Part shown: positions 9,346 to 19,368 of the stretch, in pieces
How positions within the stretch are numbered: the first letter of the stretch is position 1
Layout: each line of letters starts with the position of its first letter
Assembly (NCBI RefSeq): GCF_011305995.1
Contig: NZ_CP049911.1
Location: forward strand, 124,001-188,000
DNA from: Diaphorobacter sp. HDW4A
GTDB lineage: Bacteria; Pseudomonadota; Gammaproteobacteria; Burkholderiales; Burkholderiaceae_C
Direction of reading: 5' to 3'
Length of the DNA: 64,000 bases
Program-made: the position numbers and the translations under genes
Notes under the pieces: model-generated
Database searches by the model: none
Told to the model about the DNA's origin: nothing
What the model saw: the letters and a program-made list of their open reading frames with translations, nothing else

Positions 9346-10878
9346 GTGCCGCGCCTCGCCACATCCCGGCGGCAAGCCGCGGGATGCGCGCCACTGCCGT
9401 CCGCCCACACCGGTTCGCGGTACGCGCGCCACGCGCCCGAGCGCACGCTGCTGTACGCGTTGGTAGAGGCGCACTACCCGGACTTCATTGCACGGATCGA
9501 AGCGGAGGGCCGCTCGCTGCCCGGGTATGTCCGCGAGGCGTTCGATGCCTACCTGCGTTGCGGCGTACTCGAGCACGGCTTCCTGCGGGTGGTGTGCGAG
9601 CACTGCCGTGCAGAGAGGCTGGTGGCCTTCTCCTGCAAGAAGCGCGGGTTCTGCCCGAGTTGCGGCGCGCGACGCATGGCCGAGAGTGCGCGGCACCTGG
9701 TCGAGGAGGTGTTCGGCCCGCGGCCTGTGCGGCAATGGGTGCTGAGCTTTCCGTACCCCTTGCGTTTCCTGTTCGCCAGCAAGCCAGAAGCCATTGGCCC
9801 GGTGCTGGGCATCGTGCAGCGCGTGATCGCCGGCTGGTTGGCCGATCAAGCCGGCATCGACCGCGCCAGCGCCCAGTGCGGCGCGGTGACGCTGATCCAG
9901 CGTTTCGGCAGCGCGCTGAACCTGAACATCCACTTCCACATGCTGTGGCTCGACGGCGTGTACGTGGAAGCCACCGAGCTGCCGCGGCGCGAACTGCGCC
10001 TGCACCGCGCCCGTGCGCCCACCACCGCGCAGTTGACCCAGCTGGCAGCTACCATCGCGCACCGGGTGTGTCGGCACCTGACGCGCAAAGGCTGGCTCGA
10101 AGGGGAGGGCGAATCGGCCTTCCTGGCAGACAGCGCTGCAGGCGACGACAGCATGGATGGGCTGCGGATGAGTTCGATCACCTACCGCATCGCCACCGGC
10201 CGCGACGCTGGCTGCAAGGTCGTCACGCTGCAAACGCTGCCCGGTGACGCCGGTTCGCTGGAGGGCGAAGCCGGCAAGGTCGGCGGCTTCTCACTGCATG
10301 CCGGCGTGGCGGCCGAAGCACACGAAAGCCACAAGCTGGAAAAGCTGTGCCGCTACATCACGCGCCCGGCGATCAGCGAGAAGCGGCTGTCGATAGCGCT
10401 CCAGGGCAGGGTGCGTTACCAGCTCAAGACCCCGTGGCGCAATGGCACCACGCATGTGGAATGGGATCCGGTGGATTTCATCGCCAAGCTGGCGGCGCTG
10501 GTCCCGCCACCTCGCGCGCATCTCACCCGCTTCCACGGCGTATTCGCCCCGAATGCAAACCTGCGTGCGCAGCTGACGCCCTCGGGGCGCGGCAAGCGGC
10601 CTGCGGGCGATGCGGCGCCAGTGGACGTCAGCGCCCACGACGCGCCGCGCAGCCCCGAGGAGAAGCGCCGTGCGATGAGCTGGGCGCAACGGCTCAAGCG
10701 GGTCTTTTCCATCGACGTCACCGCCTGCGTCCACTGCGGTGGCACCGTGCGGATCGTCGCCAGCATCGAGGAACCCACCGCCATCCGCGCCATCCTCGCC
10801 CACTTCGAGAAGCACGGCGCGCGGGAAGAAGCGCACTACAGGCCCGCAGCGCGCGCGCCGCCAGTGCAAGCCGCGTGA
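9346..10878 (+). CDS. rcr3: ISCR3-type (IS91 family) rolling-circle transposase
   Basis: A 510-residue IS91-family transposase of the common-region type. It has an N-terminal zinc-ribbon (VCEHCRAERL ... KKRGFCPSCGARRM), the HUH-type motif region NIHFHMLWLDGVY, and a C-terminal Cys-containing region (DVTACVHCGGTVRIVAS). The next gene (lysR) is cut at this element's far end and groEL' lies at its near end, the ISCR3 context of SGI1. The exact element ends could not be fixed. These elements move neighbouring DNA by one-ended rolling-circle replication, which fits the assembly here. The ISCR number is from recall. Confidence 0.85.
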   Translation: MPRLATSRRQAAGCAPLPSAHTGSRYARHAPERTLLYALVEAHYPDFIARIEAEGRSLPGYVREAFDAYLRCGVLEHGFLRVVCEHCRAERLVAFSCKKRGFCPSCGARRMAESARHLVEEVFGPRPVRQWVLSFPYPLRFLFASKPEAIGPVLGIVQRVIAGWLADQAGIDRASAQCGAVTLIQRFGSALNLNIHFHMLWLDGVYVEATELPRRELRLHRARAPTTAQLTQLAATIAHRVCRHLTRKGWLEGEGESAFLADSAAGDDSMDGLRMSSITYRIATGRDAGCKVVTLQTLPGDAGSLEGEAGKVGGFSLHAGVAAEAHESHKLEKLCRYITRPAISEKRLSIALQGRVRYQLKTPWRNGTTHVEWDPVDFIAKLAALVPPPRAHLTRFHGVFAPNANLRAQLTPSGRGKRPAGDAAPVDVSAHDAPRSPEEKRRAMSWAQRLKRVFSIDVTACVHCGGTVRIVASIEEPTAIRAILAHFEKHGAREEAHYRPAARAPPVQAA

Positions 10879-10969
10879 CGATCTGCCGGCTGCACAGCCG
10901 ACGGCGAAACCGGAATCCGAGCCGATGCGGCCACGATCCGCAGGGCGGCGCTCGGCCCGCTGTCGGGAA

Positions 10970-11692
10970 TCAGCGAAGCATGGCTGCTGACAACGCCGCT
11001 GCGTGGCCCCGCGATGCCGAAATCCCACTCACAGACGTCCGATCCGTGCCCAAAACGGGGCTTGCGCGACCGCCGCCTACCCAGCAGACTGCCCGAAAAG
11101 GGCGTTTGAACTTCCTATACGCAAGGAACGTCTCGCCTGCCAAATCGGGCCATGTGACGGCTGACCGCTTGGCGAGCGGATGCCGTTCCGGTAGCACCGC
11201 CAAGAGCGGTTCGGTCCATGTGCGACGGGAATGGCAGTCGGGTGGTTGGGGCGTGCCCGCGACGAACGCCACGTCCAACCTGCCGGCGCGAAGCTGCACC
11301 ACCGCTTCACGGGCCGGGCCTTCGGCGATCTCGACTTCAACATCGGGGTAATCCTTGCGGTATTGGCCGATCAGCTTTGCGAGGAAGCTATGCGGAATCA
11401 GGGCATGGATACCGATACGAAGCCGGCCGCTTTCTCCGGCTGCCGCCATGCCGGCGGTTTTCACCGCATGGTCGAGTTGGTCAATACCTACGGCTATCCG
11501 CTCGACGAAATGGCGTCCGGCCTCGGTCAGCCGAACGCCGCGCGCATGACGCTCGAACAAGAGGATGCCGAGGTCTTCTTCCAGTGCCTTCACGCGGGCG
11601 CTGACGCTGGACTGTGCAACGCCGAGCGCGTTGGCGGCGTGACGGAAGTTGAGATATTCGGCGACAGCGAGAGTGTGAACTAAGGTCATCAT
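10970..11692 (-). pseudogene. LysR-type regulator, C-terminally truncated
   Basis: The N-terminal wHTH (MMTLVHTLAVAEYLNFRHAA, then ALGVAQSSVSARVKALEEDL) and the first effector-binding subdomain are present. After about residue 200 (AYRKFKRPFRAVC) the frame enters DNA from the ISCR end, so the protein ends at 240 residues instead of about 300. This is the truncated lysR-like orf next to tet(G) in SGI1-type regions. The ATG-ATG at 11692 was chosen because the conserved LysR start follows it. Regulation by it is unlikely. Confidence 0.85.
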
Positions 11693-11781
11693 TGGCACTC
11701 GCCCCGAAAGGAGATGATTGCTCAACAGATTTAATCCGTCATTTCTCCTAAGTCTACGCATGCCAAATCGCCATGACTAAA

Positions 11782-12957
11782 TCACAATGAAGTTGCGAAT
11801 GGTCTGCGTAGTATTGGCAGACATATTAAATAGAGGATCGCGCCGACAATCCAAACCCAACCGTTCCATGCCCCGGCGGTGGCAGAATAGAGTGCTGTGA
11901 AGCCAAGCGGTCCTGCGATAGAGCTTAGATTGGTGAGGCTCGTTAGCGTTCCTTGCAAAGCCCCTTGCTTGTTACTGCTGACATTGTTTGAGAGCATTGC
12001 CTGCAAGGCCGGCATGCCAACACCCCCGGCGGCAAGCAGCAACAGAATCGGGAACACCATCCATCCCTGCGTGGCAAAAGCCAGAAGAACGAAGCCAGTC
12101 GCATCCGCAGCCATGCCAAACAGCAGCGTGCGCCGCTCTCCAAGCCGGCTTGAAAGCGGGCCGGTAACAAACGCTTGGAAGATCGCATGTGTTGCCCCAA
12201 ACGCCGCGAGCGACAAACCAACGGTCGCGGTGTTCCACTGAAAACGGTCCTCGCCATATATGACCCATAGGGCTGCAGGCACTTGGCCGATCAGTTGAAT
12301 AATGAAGAAAACTGCGAAAAGCGCACCTAGCCCGCGCAATGCATCATCCAGCCGTAACAGAACGAATGGTTTGATGCGAACCGGCTTTCCGGTCCCGCCA
12401 TGGCTGTGATGAGTCTCCTTGAGGAAAATGCAGGCAAGCAGGAACGCGAACCCGTTGAGAAGGGCGGCGGCGATAAACGGGGCATGAGCAGAGATACCAC
12501 CGAGCATGCCACCAAGTGCTGGCCCGGCAATCATGCCCGCCCCATAACAGGCCCCCATGTAGCCGAACCAGCGTGCGCGAGAACCTTCCCCCGTCGAATC
12601 GGCAATGGTTGAGGCTGCTACAGCTCCGGTTGCGCCCGTGACGCCGGACACGAGTCGGCCGATATAGAGCACCCATAAGACCGGCGCTGATGCCATAATC
12701 GTGTAATCGACTGCGGCTCCTGCAAGAGAAGCCAGAAGTACCGGACGCCGACCGTAAGAATCCGAAAGCTGTCCAAGCATGGGCGCGAAGACGACCTGCA
12801 TCAATGCATAGAGCGACAGCAAGGCACCATAGTGTCCAGCGACCTGCTCTGCTGGCACAAGCTCACGCAGAAGCGTCGGAAGGACGGGCATGATGAGGCC
12901 GAGACCCATGGCGTCAAGACCCACGATCAGCAGGGCAATGATGGCAGAGCTGCGCAC
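11782..12957 (-). CDS. tet(G): Tetracycline efflux pump Tet(G)
   Basis: A 391-residue major-facilitator antiporter that exports tetracycline-metal complexes in exchange for protons, with 12 predicted membrane helices. The family motif between helices 2 and 3 (LSDSYGRRPVLLASLAGAAV) is intact. The length and sequence match the class G protein of Salmonella DT104/SGI1 by recall. It starts with GTG at 12957 and is divergent from tetR(G), with tet operators between. Confidence 0.97.
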   Translation of the reverse strand: MRSSAIIALLIVGLDAMGLGLIMPVLPTLLRELVPAEQVAGHYGALLSLYALMQVVFAPMLGQLSDSYGRRPVLLASLAGAAVDYTIMASAPVLWVLYIGRLVSGVTGATGAVAASTIADSTGEGSRARWFGYMGACYGAGMIAGPALGGMLGGISAHAPFIAAALLNGFAFLLACIFLKETHHSHGGTGKPVRIKPFVLLRLDDALRGLGALFAVFFIIQLIGQVPAALWVIYGEDRFQWNTATVGLSLAAFGATHAIFQAFVTGPLSSRLGERRTLLFGMAADATGFVLLAFATQGWMVFPILLLLAAGGVGMPALQAMLSNNVSSNKQGALQGTLTSLTNLSSIAGPLGFTALYSATAGAWNGWVWIVGAILYLICLPILRRPFATSL

Positions 12958-12987
12958 CTGAAACTCCAGCGCCGCTCAATGGAGCGA

Positions 12988-13034
12988 CTTTATCAACGAT
13001 AAGGAGATGGAAATATAACTTATCGGTGATAAAT
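12988..13034. promoter_or_regulatory. tet(G)/tetR(G) divergent operators
   Basis: Two TetR-type palindromes lie in the 103-bp intergenic region: CTTTATCAACGATAAGG (12988-13004) and ACTTATCGGTGATAAAT (13018-13034). Their TTATC...GATAA half-sites are those of tet operators. TetR bound here represses both genes until tetracycline is present. Confidence 0.85.
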
Positions 13035-13060
13035 TGTCAAGCACTGGCGAAGGAACGTGA

Positions 13061-13687
13061 ATGACCAAACTGGACAAGGGCACCGTGATCGCGGCGGCGC
13101 TAGAGCTGTTGAACGAGGTTGGCATGGACAGCCTGACGACGCGGAAGCTCGCTGAACGCCTCAAGGTTCAGCAGCCTGCGCTTTACTGGCATTTCCAGAA
13201 CAAGCGAGCGCTGCTTGATGCGCTCGCCGAGGCGATGCTGGCGGAACGCCATACCCGCTCGCTACCCGAAGAGAATGAGGACTGGCGGGTGTTCCTGAAA
13301 GAGAATGCCCTGAGCTTCAGAACGGCGTTGCTCTCTTATCGGGACGGCGCGCGTATCCATGCCGGCACTCGACCGACAGAACCGAATTTTGGCACCGCCG
13401 AGACGCAAATACGCTTTCTCTGCGCGGAGGGCTTTTGTCCGAAGCGCGCCGTTTGGGCGCTCCGGGCGGTCAGTCACTATGTGGTCGGTTCCGTTCTCGA
13501 GCAGCAGGCATCTGATGCCGATGAGAGAGTTCCGGACAGGCCAGATGTGTCCGAGCAAGCACCGTCGTCCTTCCTGCACGATCTGTTTCACGAGTTGGAA
13601 ACAGACGGCATGGATGCTGCGTTCAACTTCGGACTCGACAGCCTCATCGCTGGTTTCGAGCGGCTGCGTTCATCTACAACAGATTAG
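13061..13687 (+). CDS. tetR(G): Tetracycline repressor TetR(G)
   Basis: A 208-residue TetR. The N-terminal helix-turn-helix is LTTRKLAERLKVQQPALYWH, followed by the ligand-binding core. It is divergent from tet(G) and autoregulates through the shared operators. The downstream flank is a relaxase-gene remnant into which Tn5393 has inserted. Confidence 0.95.
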   Translation: MTKLDKGTVIAAALELLNEVGMDSLTTRKLAERLKVQQPALYWHFQNKRALLDALAEAMLAERHTRSLPEENEDWRVFLKENALSFRTALLSYRDGARIHAGTRPTEPNFGTAETQIRFLCAEGFCPKRAVWALRAVSHYVVGSVLEQQASDADERVPDRPDVSEQAPSSFLHDLFHELETDGMDAAFNFGLDSLIAGFERLRSSTTD

Positions 13688-13766
13688 AGGCTTATGCCCC
13701 TTTGCCGCCCCAACTGCCACGACACCGATCCGCTTTGCACGATGCCCATGACCTCACGGCCGAGCT
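13688..13766 (-). pseudogene. Relaxase (DUF3363) 3' remnant, left of Tn5393
   Basis: This stretch resembles 20805-20880, the end of the sul1::relaxase chimera. Together with 19237-19300 it forms one relaxase 3' remnant split by Tn5393, with the GAGCT target site duplicated. It marks the DNA that brought floR and tet(G) together. Confidence 0.6.
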
Positions 13767-13872
13767 GGGGTCGTTTGCGGGAAGGGGCGGAATCCTACGC
13801 TAAGGCTTTGGCCAGCGATATTCTCCGGTGAGATTGATGTGTTCCCAGGGGATAGGAGAAGTCGCTTGATAT

Positions 13873-14709
13873 CTAGTATGACGTCTGTCGCACCTGCTTG
13901 ATCGCGGCCGCGATAGCTAGATCGCGTTGCTCCTCTTCTCCATCCGCGTTCCAAGCTGCGGAAAGGCACCCATAAGCGTACGCCTGGTCGAGCAGGCGAC
14001 GCGGATCGACGTCCAGCGCACGAGAGAATGCGTCCGCCATCTGTGCAATGCGTCTAGGATCGAGACAAAGGTCGTCTCTGTCAGCCGGATCGTAGAACAT
14101 ATTGGCGGCGCCAAAGCCCACTTCACCGACCAGACCGACGGGATCTATCACCAGCCAGCCGCGACTGGAGAACATGATGTTTTCATGATGCAGATCGCCA
14201 TGTAGCCCACGCAGTTCCGAGGCATTGCTCATCATTTGATCGGCTATAATCGCCGCGTGGACGTAGTCAGTTTGACAACCTGCGTTTTGATCATCGCGCG
14301 CCCGCTGAAACAAAGCTGCAAAGCGATCCCGGATCGGGAGAAGGGCAGAAGGCAGGGGTTCCTCAGATGCGGCATACAGCTTCGCCATTAGTTCCGCTGC
14401 AATTTCGGTCGCCTGGTAGTCGCCGTGCTCGGCAACGATGTGAGAGAGCATTCGCTCCCCGGCATATTCGAGCAACATCAGATTGTTCTCACGACCGAGC
14501 AACCGGACTGCTCCCCTCCCATTGCGCCATACCAGATAGTCGGCCCCGCGCAGTTCATCAGCAATGTCTTCTATAGGTTTCAATCCCTTGACGATTGCAG
14601 GAGTCCCGTCTGGCAATGAAACTTTCCAAACGAGGCTGGAAAAGGTGTCCGCAATGAGAACAGGTTGCGAAACGTGCCAATGAGCAGGAAAAACAGGCGG
14701 CATGAACAT
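13873..14709 (-). CDS. strB: Streptomycin phosphotransferase APH(6)-Id (StrB)
   Basis: A 278-residue kinase that inactivates streptomycin by 6-phosphorylation. The phosphotransferase catalytic segment LRGLHGDLHHENIMFSSRG and the metal-binding VIDPVGLVGEVGFG are intact. The start MFMPPVFPAH overlaps the strA stop (TGATG) at 14709, so translation is coupled. Confidence 0.98.
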   Translation of the reverse strand: MFMPPVFPAHWHVSQPVLIADTFSSLVWKVSLPDGTPAIVKGLKPIEDIADELRGADYLVWRNGRGAVRLLGRENNLMLLEYAGERMLSHIVAEHGDYQATEIAAELMAKLYAASEEPLPSALLPIRDRFAALFQRARDDQNAGCQTDYVHAAIIADQMMSNASELRGLHGDLHHENIMFSSRGWLVIDPVGLVGEVGFGAANMFYDPADRDDLCLDPRRIAQMADAFSRALDVDPRRLLDQAYAYGCLSAAWNADGEEEQRDLAIAAAIKQVRQTSY

Positions 14710-15512
14710 CAACCCCAAGTCAGAGGGTCCAATCGCAGATAGAAGGCAAGGCGTTCGCGGTCGGGGGCTTCGATCCCCAATACATTGAATAGGACAGCGA
14801 AGGCGCGCTCTGCTTCATCTGGCGCTGCCCAGTTCTCTTCGGCGTTAGCAATCATGAGTGCCAAATCGGCATAGCGATCTGCTGTTCCGAGCCGCCCAAG
14901 GTCGATCAGACCCGTGCATTGAAGAGTTTTAGGGTCCACCATGAAGTTCGGCATGCAGGGATCACCATGGCAAACAACCATATCGGTGCGCTCTTGGTCG
15001 AGCCGCACCGGTAGCTCTCGTTCGACACGAGCCAAAAGATCGAGCTGCGGCGTACTCTTGTCCTCGTCCGGTAAGAAGTCGGGATTGACGGCATTGCGGG
15101 ACACCACATCAACGGCGCGTCCGAACATTCGCGACAGCCTGCGCTCAAACGGACATTGATCAACCGATAGGCTGTGAACAGCGCCAAGTTGCTGCCCCAT
15201 TGACGGCCACGCTTTGAGCAAATCCGCTCCAGACAGATCAGCCGCCGGTACTCCCGGAATTGCCGTTATCACCAAGCATGCACCCTCCTGTTCCTCCTGC
15301 CAGTTGATGACCTCGGGGCAAGCCACACCTCGACCTTTGAGCCAAATGAGGCGGTCACGCTCTCCAGCGAGCTCACCGCGGCGGGAAGCAGGTGCGATTT
15401 TCGCGAAGGCATGCCCGTCACCACGTCGAAAAACAAAATCACCAGATTCTCCGCCTCTGACAGGCAACCAGTCAGAATGCGATTCACCAAAAAAAATATT
15501 AGTTCGATTCAA
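14709..15512 (-). CDS. strA: Streptomycin phosphotransferase APH(3'')-Ib (StrA)
   Basis: A 267-residue aminoglycoside 3''-phosphotransferase with catalytic segment VVCHGDPCMPNFMV and metal-binding GLIDLGRLGTADRYADLAL. It lies 11 bp after tnpR on the same strand, and is probably expressed from the tnpR promoter in this IS-free Tn5393. Confidence 0.98.
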   Translation of the reverse strand: MNRTNIFFGESHSDWLPVRGGESGDFVFRRGDGHAFAKIAPASRRGELAGERDRLIWLKGRGVACPEVINWQEEQEGACLVITAIPGVPAADLSGADLLKAWPSMGQQLGAVHSLSVDQCPFERRLSRMFGRAVDVVSRNAVNPDFLPDEDKSTPQLDLLARVERELPVRLDQERTDMVVCHGDPCMPNFMVDPKTLQCTGLIDLGRLGTADRYADLALMIANAEENWAAPDEAERAFAVLFNVLGIEAPDRERLAFYLRLDPLTWG

Positions 15513-15523
15513 TGGAGGTTCCT

Positions 15524-16192
15524 TCAGTTTTCTGATGAAGCGCGGAGGTGGCTCAACTTGCGAAAAGAAACGAGTTGCGACGTAAGTCCGAGAACATGCT
15601 TTCCATGGTCTCTGAGCTCGCCTTTGGGACCGACATATCGGTAGAGAGTGACGCGCTCGATGCCGAGTTCCTTGCAGAGATCGGAAACTGAAGTATCGCG
15701 CTGGGCCATGGCGGCTTGCGCGAGACGCACCTGAGCTTTGGTGAGCGCGAATTTTCGTCCGCCCTTGCGACCGCGCGCTCTCGCGGAGGCGAGACCCGCC
15801 ATGGTGCGCTCTCGGATCAGATCCCGCTCGAACTCGGCCAAGGTGGCGAAGATTCCGAACACCATGCGACCGGACGCAGTCGTGGTGTCGATCTGAGCGC
15901 CCTTTCCAGTCAGAACCCGCAGGCCGATCTTGCGGTCTGACAGCTCCTTCACCGTGTTGACCAGATGGGCAAGCGATCGTCCGAGGCGATCGAGCTTCCA
16001 GACCACCAGCACATCGCCGTCACGCAATGACTTGAGGCAGGCAGTCAAGCCAGGGCGATCATCACGACCGCCGGAAGCAAGATCATCATAGATATTGTCC
16101 CGTTCGACACCTGCGGCGCGCAAGGTGTCGTGCTGCAGGTCGAGAGACTGCGAGCCATCGGCTTTGGAGACGCGGGCATATCCGATCAGCAT
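15524..16192 (-). CDS. tnpR: Tn5393 serine resolvase TnpR
   Basis: A 222-residue serine recombinase. The catalytic serine is in GYARVSKADGSQSLDLQ, and the family motif VVWKLDRLGRSLAHLV and a C-terminal HTH (SVSDLCKELGIERVTLYRYV) are present. It resolves cointegrates and represses its own promoter and tnpA. Confidence 0.95.
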   Translation of the reverse strand: MLIGYARVSKADGSQSLDLQHDTLRAAGVERDNIYDDLASGGRDDRPGLTACLKSLRDGDVLVVWKLDRLGRSLAHLVNTVKELSDRKIGLRVLTGKGAQIDTTTASGRMVFGIFATLAEFERDLIRERTMAGLASARARGRKGGRKFALTKAQVRLAQAAMAQRDTSVSDLCKELGIERVTLYRYVGPKGELRDHGKHVLGLTSQLVSFRKLSHLRASSEN

Positions 16193-16317
16193 GTATCACA
16201 AACGTTGGTTTGAGGCGGCGCTTCGGCCACGATTGCATTGACCTCTGGAAATGTATCTCAACCAGCTTCATAAACAAAGCGTCTTGAACGCTATCAGATT
16301 TTGAAAAAGGAACATGT
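16193..16317. promoter_or_regulatory. Tn5393 res site and divergent tnpR/tnpA promoters
   Basis: The 125-bp gap between divergent tnpR and tnpA is the expected place of the resolution site and both promoters. A degenerate repeat GTATC(A/T)CA occurs at 16193-16201 and near 16252. Assignment rests on position. Confidence 0.6.
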
Positions 16318-19203
16318 ATGCCGCGTCGCGTCACTCTAACCGATCGGCAGAAAGACGCGCTGTTGCGCTTGCCGACTTCACAGACGGATTTGCTCAAGCA
16401 CTATACGCTGAGTGATGAAGACCTTGGGCATATCAGGCTGCGTCGGCGCGCTCACAACAGGTTCGGCTTCGCCCTGCAATTGTGTGTCCTGCGCTATCCC
16501 GGCCGGGTGCTGGCTCCAGGCGAACTGATCCCTGCAGAGGTCATCGAATTTATCGGAGCGCAGCTTGGCCTGGGTGCCGACGATCTCGTAGACTATGCTG
16601 CCCGCGAGGAAACACGGCACGAGCATCTTGCCGAGTTACGGGGGCTCTACGGCTTCCGCACCTTCTCCGGACGTGGTGCGAGCGAGCTGAAGGAATGGTT
16701 GTTCCGAGAAGCCGAGATGGCGGTGTCGAACGAGGATATCGCCCGTCGCTTCGTAGCCGAGTGCCGACGCACCCGCACTGTCCTTCCCGCGACATCCACG
16801 ATCGAGCGGCTTTGTGCCGCGGCTCTCGTCGATGCCGAGCGACGCATCGAGACGAGGATCGCCATTCGTCTGCCTATGTCGATCCGAGAACAGTTGCTGG
16901 CATTGCTCGAGGAGACGGCTGATGATCGGGTGACCCGTTTTGTGTGGCTGCGCCAGTTCGAGCCTGGCTCGAACTCTTCGTCGGCCAACCGGCTGCTCGA
17001 CCGGCTCGAATATCTGCAACGCGTCGATCTCCCCGAGGATCTGCTTGCCGGCGTTCCTGCCCATCGGGTGACTCGTCTGCGCAGGCAGGGTGAACGGTAT
17101 TATGCCGACGGCATGCGCGATCTCCCGGAGGACAGGCGGCTTGCGATCTTGGCTGTTTGCGTCTCGGAATGGCAGGCGATGTTGGCCGACGCAGTGGTCG
17201 AAACCCACGACCGGATCGTCGGCCGTCTCTACCGTGCTTCGGAGCGTATTTGCCATGCAAAGGTCGCAGACGAAGCGGGGGTGGTGCGTGACACCCTGAA
17301 ATCCTTCGCCGAGATCGGGGGCGCCCTGGTCGATGCACAGGATGATGGCCAGCCGCTGGGCGACGTCATCGCGAGCGGATCAGGGTGGGACGGCTTCAAA
17401 ACCCTTGTTGCAATGGCAACCAGGCTCACCGCCACCATGGCCGACGATCCGCTCAACCATGTGCTCGACGGTTATCACCGCTTCCGCCGATACGCTCCAC
17501 GCATGTTGCGCCTGCTCGATCTGCGAGCTGCGCCCGTTGCACTGCCGCTTCTGGAAGCGGTGACGGCCCTTCGTACCGGTTTGAACGATGCCGCGATGAC
17601 CAGCTTCTTGCGGCCCAGCTCGAAATGGCATCGCCACCTTCGGGCCCAGAGGGCTGGCGACGCTCGCCTATGGGAGATCGCGGTGCTGTTCCATCTGCGC
17701 GATGCGTTCCGCTCCGGAGATGTCTGGCTTACTAGGTCCCGGCGCTATGGCGATCTGAAACACGCACTCGTTCCGGCACAAGCCATCGCGGAAGGCGGTC
17801 GTCTCGCTGTGCCATTGCGGCCGGAGGAATGGCTGGCAGACCGGCAAGCTCGCCTCGACATGCGGTTGCGCGAGCTTGGCCGTGCCGCTCGCGCAGGCAC
17901 GATCCCGGGCGGGTCGATTGAAAACGGCGTTCTGCATATCGAGAAACTCGAAGCCGCCGCGCCGACAGGCGCCGAAGATCTGGTGCTCGATCTCTACAAG
18001 CAGATCCCGCCCACGCGCATCACCGATCTCCTGCTGGAGGTGGATGCGGCGACCGGCTTCACCGAAGCGTTCACCCATCTGCGCACAGGAGCACCCTGCG
18101 CTGACCGGATCGGGCTAATGAACGTTATCTTGGCGGAAGGGATCAACCTCGGCTTGCGCAAAATGGCGGATGCGACAAACACCCACACCTTCTGGGAATT
18201 GATCCGCATTGGACGGTGGCATGTCGAGGGCGAAGCCTATGACCGGGCGCTGGCCATGGTGGTCGAGGCACAGGCAGCGTTACCCATGGCCCGGTTCTGG
18301 GGCATGGGCACGTCGGCTTCGAGCGACGGACAGTTCTTCGTCGCTACAGAGCAAGGTGAGGCCATGAACCTGGTCAACGCGAAATATGGCAATACCCCGG
18401 GCCTGAAAGCCTATAGCCACGTCTCCGACCAATATGCGCCGTTCGCAACCCAGGTGATTCCTGCAACGGCAAGCGAAGCGCCTTACATCCTCGATGGCCT
18501 GCTGATGAACGATGCTGGACGCCATATCCGCGAGCAGTTCACCGACACGGGCGGCTTCACCGATCACGTCTTTGCCGCATGTGCCATTCTCGGCTACCGG
18601 TTCGCTCCGCGCATCCGCGACCTGCCATCCAAACGGCTCTACGCGTTCAATCCGTCGGCCGCCCCGGCGCACCTGCGAGCGTTGATCGGCGGAAAGGTCA
18701 ACCAAGCCATGATCGAGCGCAATTGGCCCGACACCCTGCGCATCGCCGCCACCATTGCTGCCGGGACCGTCGCGCCAAGCCAGATTCTGCGGAAACTCGC
18801 CTCCTATCCGCGGCAGAACGAGCTCGCGACAGCCCTGCGGGAAGTCGGTCGCGTCGAGCGCACCCTGTTCATGATCGACTGGATTCTGGATGCCGAACTC
18901 CAACGGCGTGCCCAGATCGGGCTCAACAAAGGCGAAGCTCATCATGCGCTGAAGCGGGCAATCAGCTTCCACCGCCGCGGTGAAATCCGCGACCGTTCCG
19001 CCGAAGGCCAGCATTACCGCATCGCCGGCATGAATCTGCTCGCCGCCATCATCATCTTCTGGAACACCATGAAGCTCGGCGAGGTCGTTGCAAACCAGAA
19101 ACGCGATGGAAAGCTGCTATCGCCCGATCTCTTGGCCCATGTTTCGCCGCTCGGATGGGAACACATCAATCTCACCGGAGAATATCGCTGGCCAAAGCCT
19201 TAG
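16318..19203 (+). CDS. tnpA: Tn5393 transposase TnpA
   Basis: A 961-residue Tn3-family transposase of full length. The C-terminal catalytic region includes LIRIGRWHVEGEAYDRAL, YSHVSDQYAPF and a final [19 protein letters not shown]. The stop lies in the terminal repeat. It appears functional and is the only intact Tn3-family transposase in the compound transposon, but its ends differ from the 38-bp outer repeats. Confidence 0.97.
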   Translation: MPRRVTLTDRQKDALLRLPTSQTDLLKHYTLSDEDLGHIRLRRRAHNRFGFALQLCVLRYPGRVLAPGELIPAEVIEFIGAQLGLGADDLVDYAAREETRHEHLAELRGLYGFRTFSGRGASELKEWLFREAEMAVSNEDIARRFVAECRRTRTVLPATSTIERLCAAALVDAERRIETRIAIRLPMSIREQLLALLEETADDRVTRFVWLRQFEPGSNSSSANRLLDRLEYLQRVDLPEDLLAGVPAHRVTRLRRQGERYYADGMRDLPEDRRLAILAVCVSEWQAMLADAVVETHDRIVGRLYRASERICHAKVADEAGVVRDTLKSFAEIGGALVDAQDDGQPLGDVIASGSGWDGFKTLVAMATRLTATMADDPLNHVLDGYHRFRRYAPRMLRLLDLRAAPVALPLLEAVTALRTGLNDAAMTSFLRPSSKWHRHLRAQRAGDARLWEIAVLFHLRDAFRSGDVWLTRSRRYGDLKHALVPAQAIAEGGRLAVPLRPEEWLADRQARLDMRLRELGRAARAGTIPGGSIENGVLHIEKLEAAAPTGAEDLVLDLYKQIPPTRITDLLLEVDAATGFTEAFTHLRTGAPCADRIGLMNVILAEGINLGLRKMADATNTHTFWELIRIGRWHVEGEAYDRALAMVVEAQAALPMARFWGMGTSASSDGQFFVATEQGEAMNLVNAKYGNTPGLKAYSHVSDQYAPFATQVIPATASEAPYILDGLLMNDAGRHIREQFTDTGGFTDHVFAACAILGYRFAPRIRDLPSKRLYAFNPSAAPAHLRALIGGKVNQAMIERNWPDTLRIAATIAAGTVAPSQILRKLASYPRQNELATALREVGRVERTLFMIDWILDAELQRRAQIGLNKGEAHHALKRAISFHRRGEIRDRSAEGQHYRIAGMNLLAAIIIFWNTMKLGEVVANQKRDGKLLSPDLLAHVSPLGWEHINLTGEYRWPKP

Positions 19204-19236
19204 CGTAGGATTCCGCCCCCTCCCGCAAACGACCCC

Positions 19237-19368
19237 GAGCTGGCGGTCGATGACCGGCCGCCACGGGACAAGGGAAATGAGCGGTATCTTGCCAGACAGG
19301 ATACCGCCATTCACGAGGTTTCGAAGATTATTGCGCCGCATCGGAGCGGGCTTGCTTCCAGTCGTCGG
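19237..19368 (-). pseudogene. Relaxase (DUF3363) remnant, right of Tn5393
   Basis: On the minus strand 19237-19265 reads as the relaxase stretch VPWRPVIDRQL, as in the chimera near 20890, before diverging. It is the other half of the remnant at 13688-13766. The remaining bases to floR hold no gene. Confidence 0.55.

Larger units (their letters stand above)
13767..19236. mobile_element. Tn5393 (strA-strB transposon), complete
   Basis: A 5,470-bp Tn3-family transposon with inverted repeats starting GGGGTCGTTTGCGGGA at 13767 and ending inversely at 19236. It is flanked by a perfect 5-bp duplication GAGCT (13762-13766 and 19237-19241). It carries strB, strA, tnpR and tnpA. No IS1133 lies between tnpR and strA, and the size matches the Tn5393c form. 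The intact ends and duplication show a clean transposition into the tetR(G)-floR spacer, which is uninterrupted in SGI1. Confidence 0.96.
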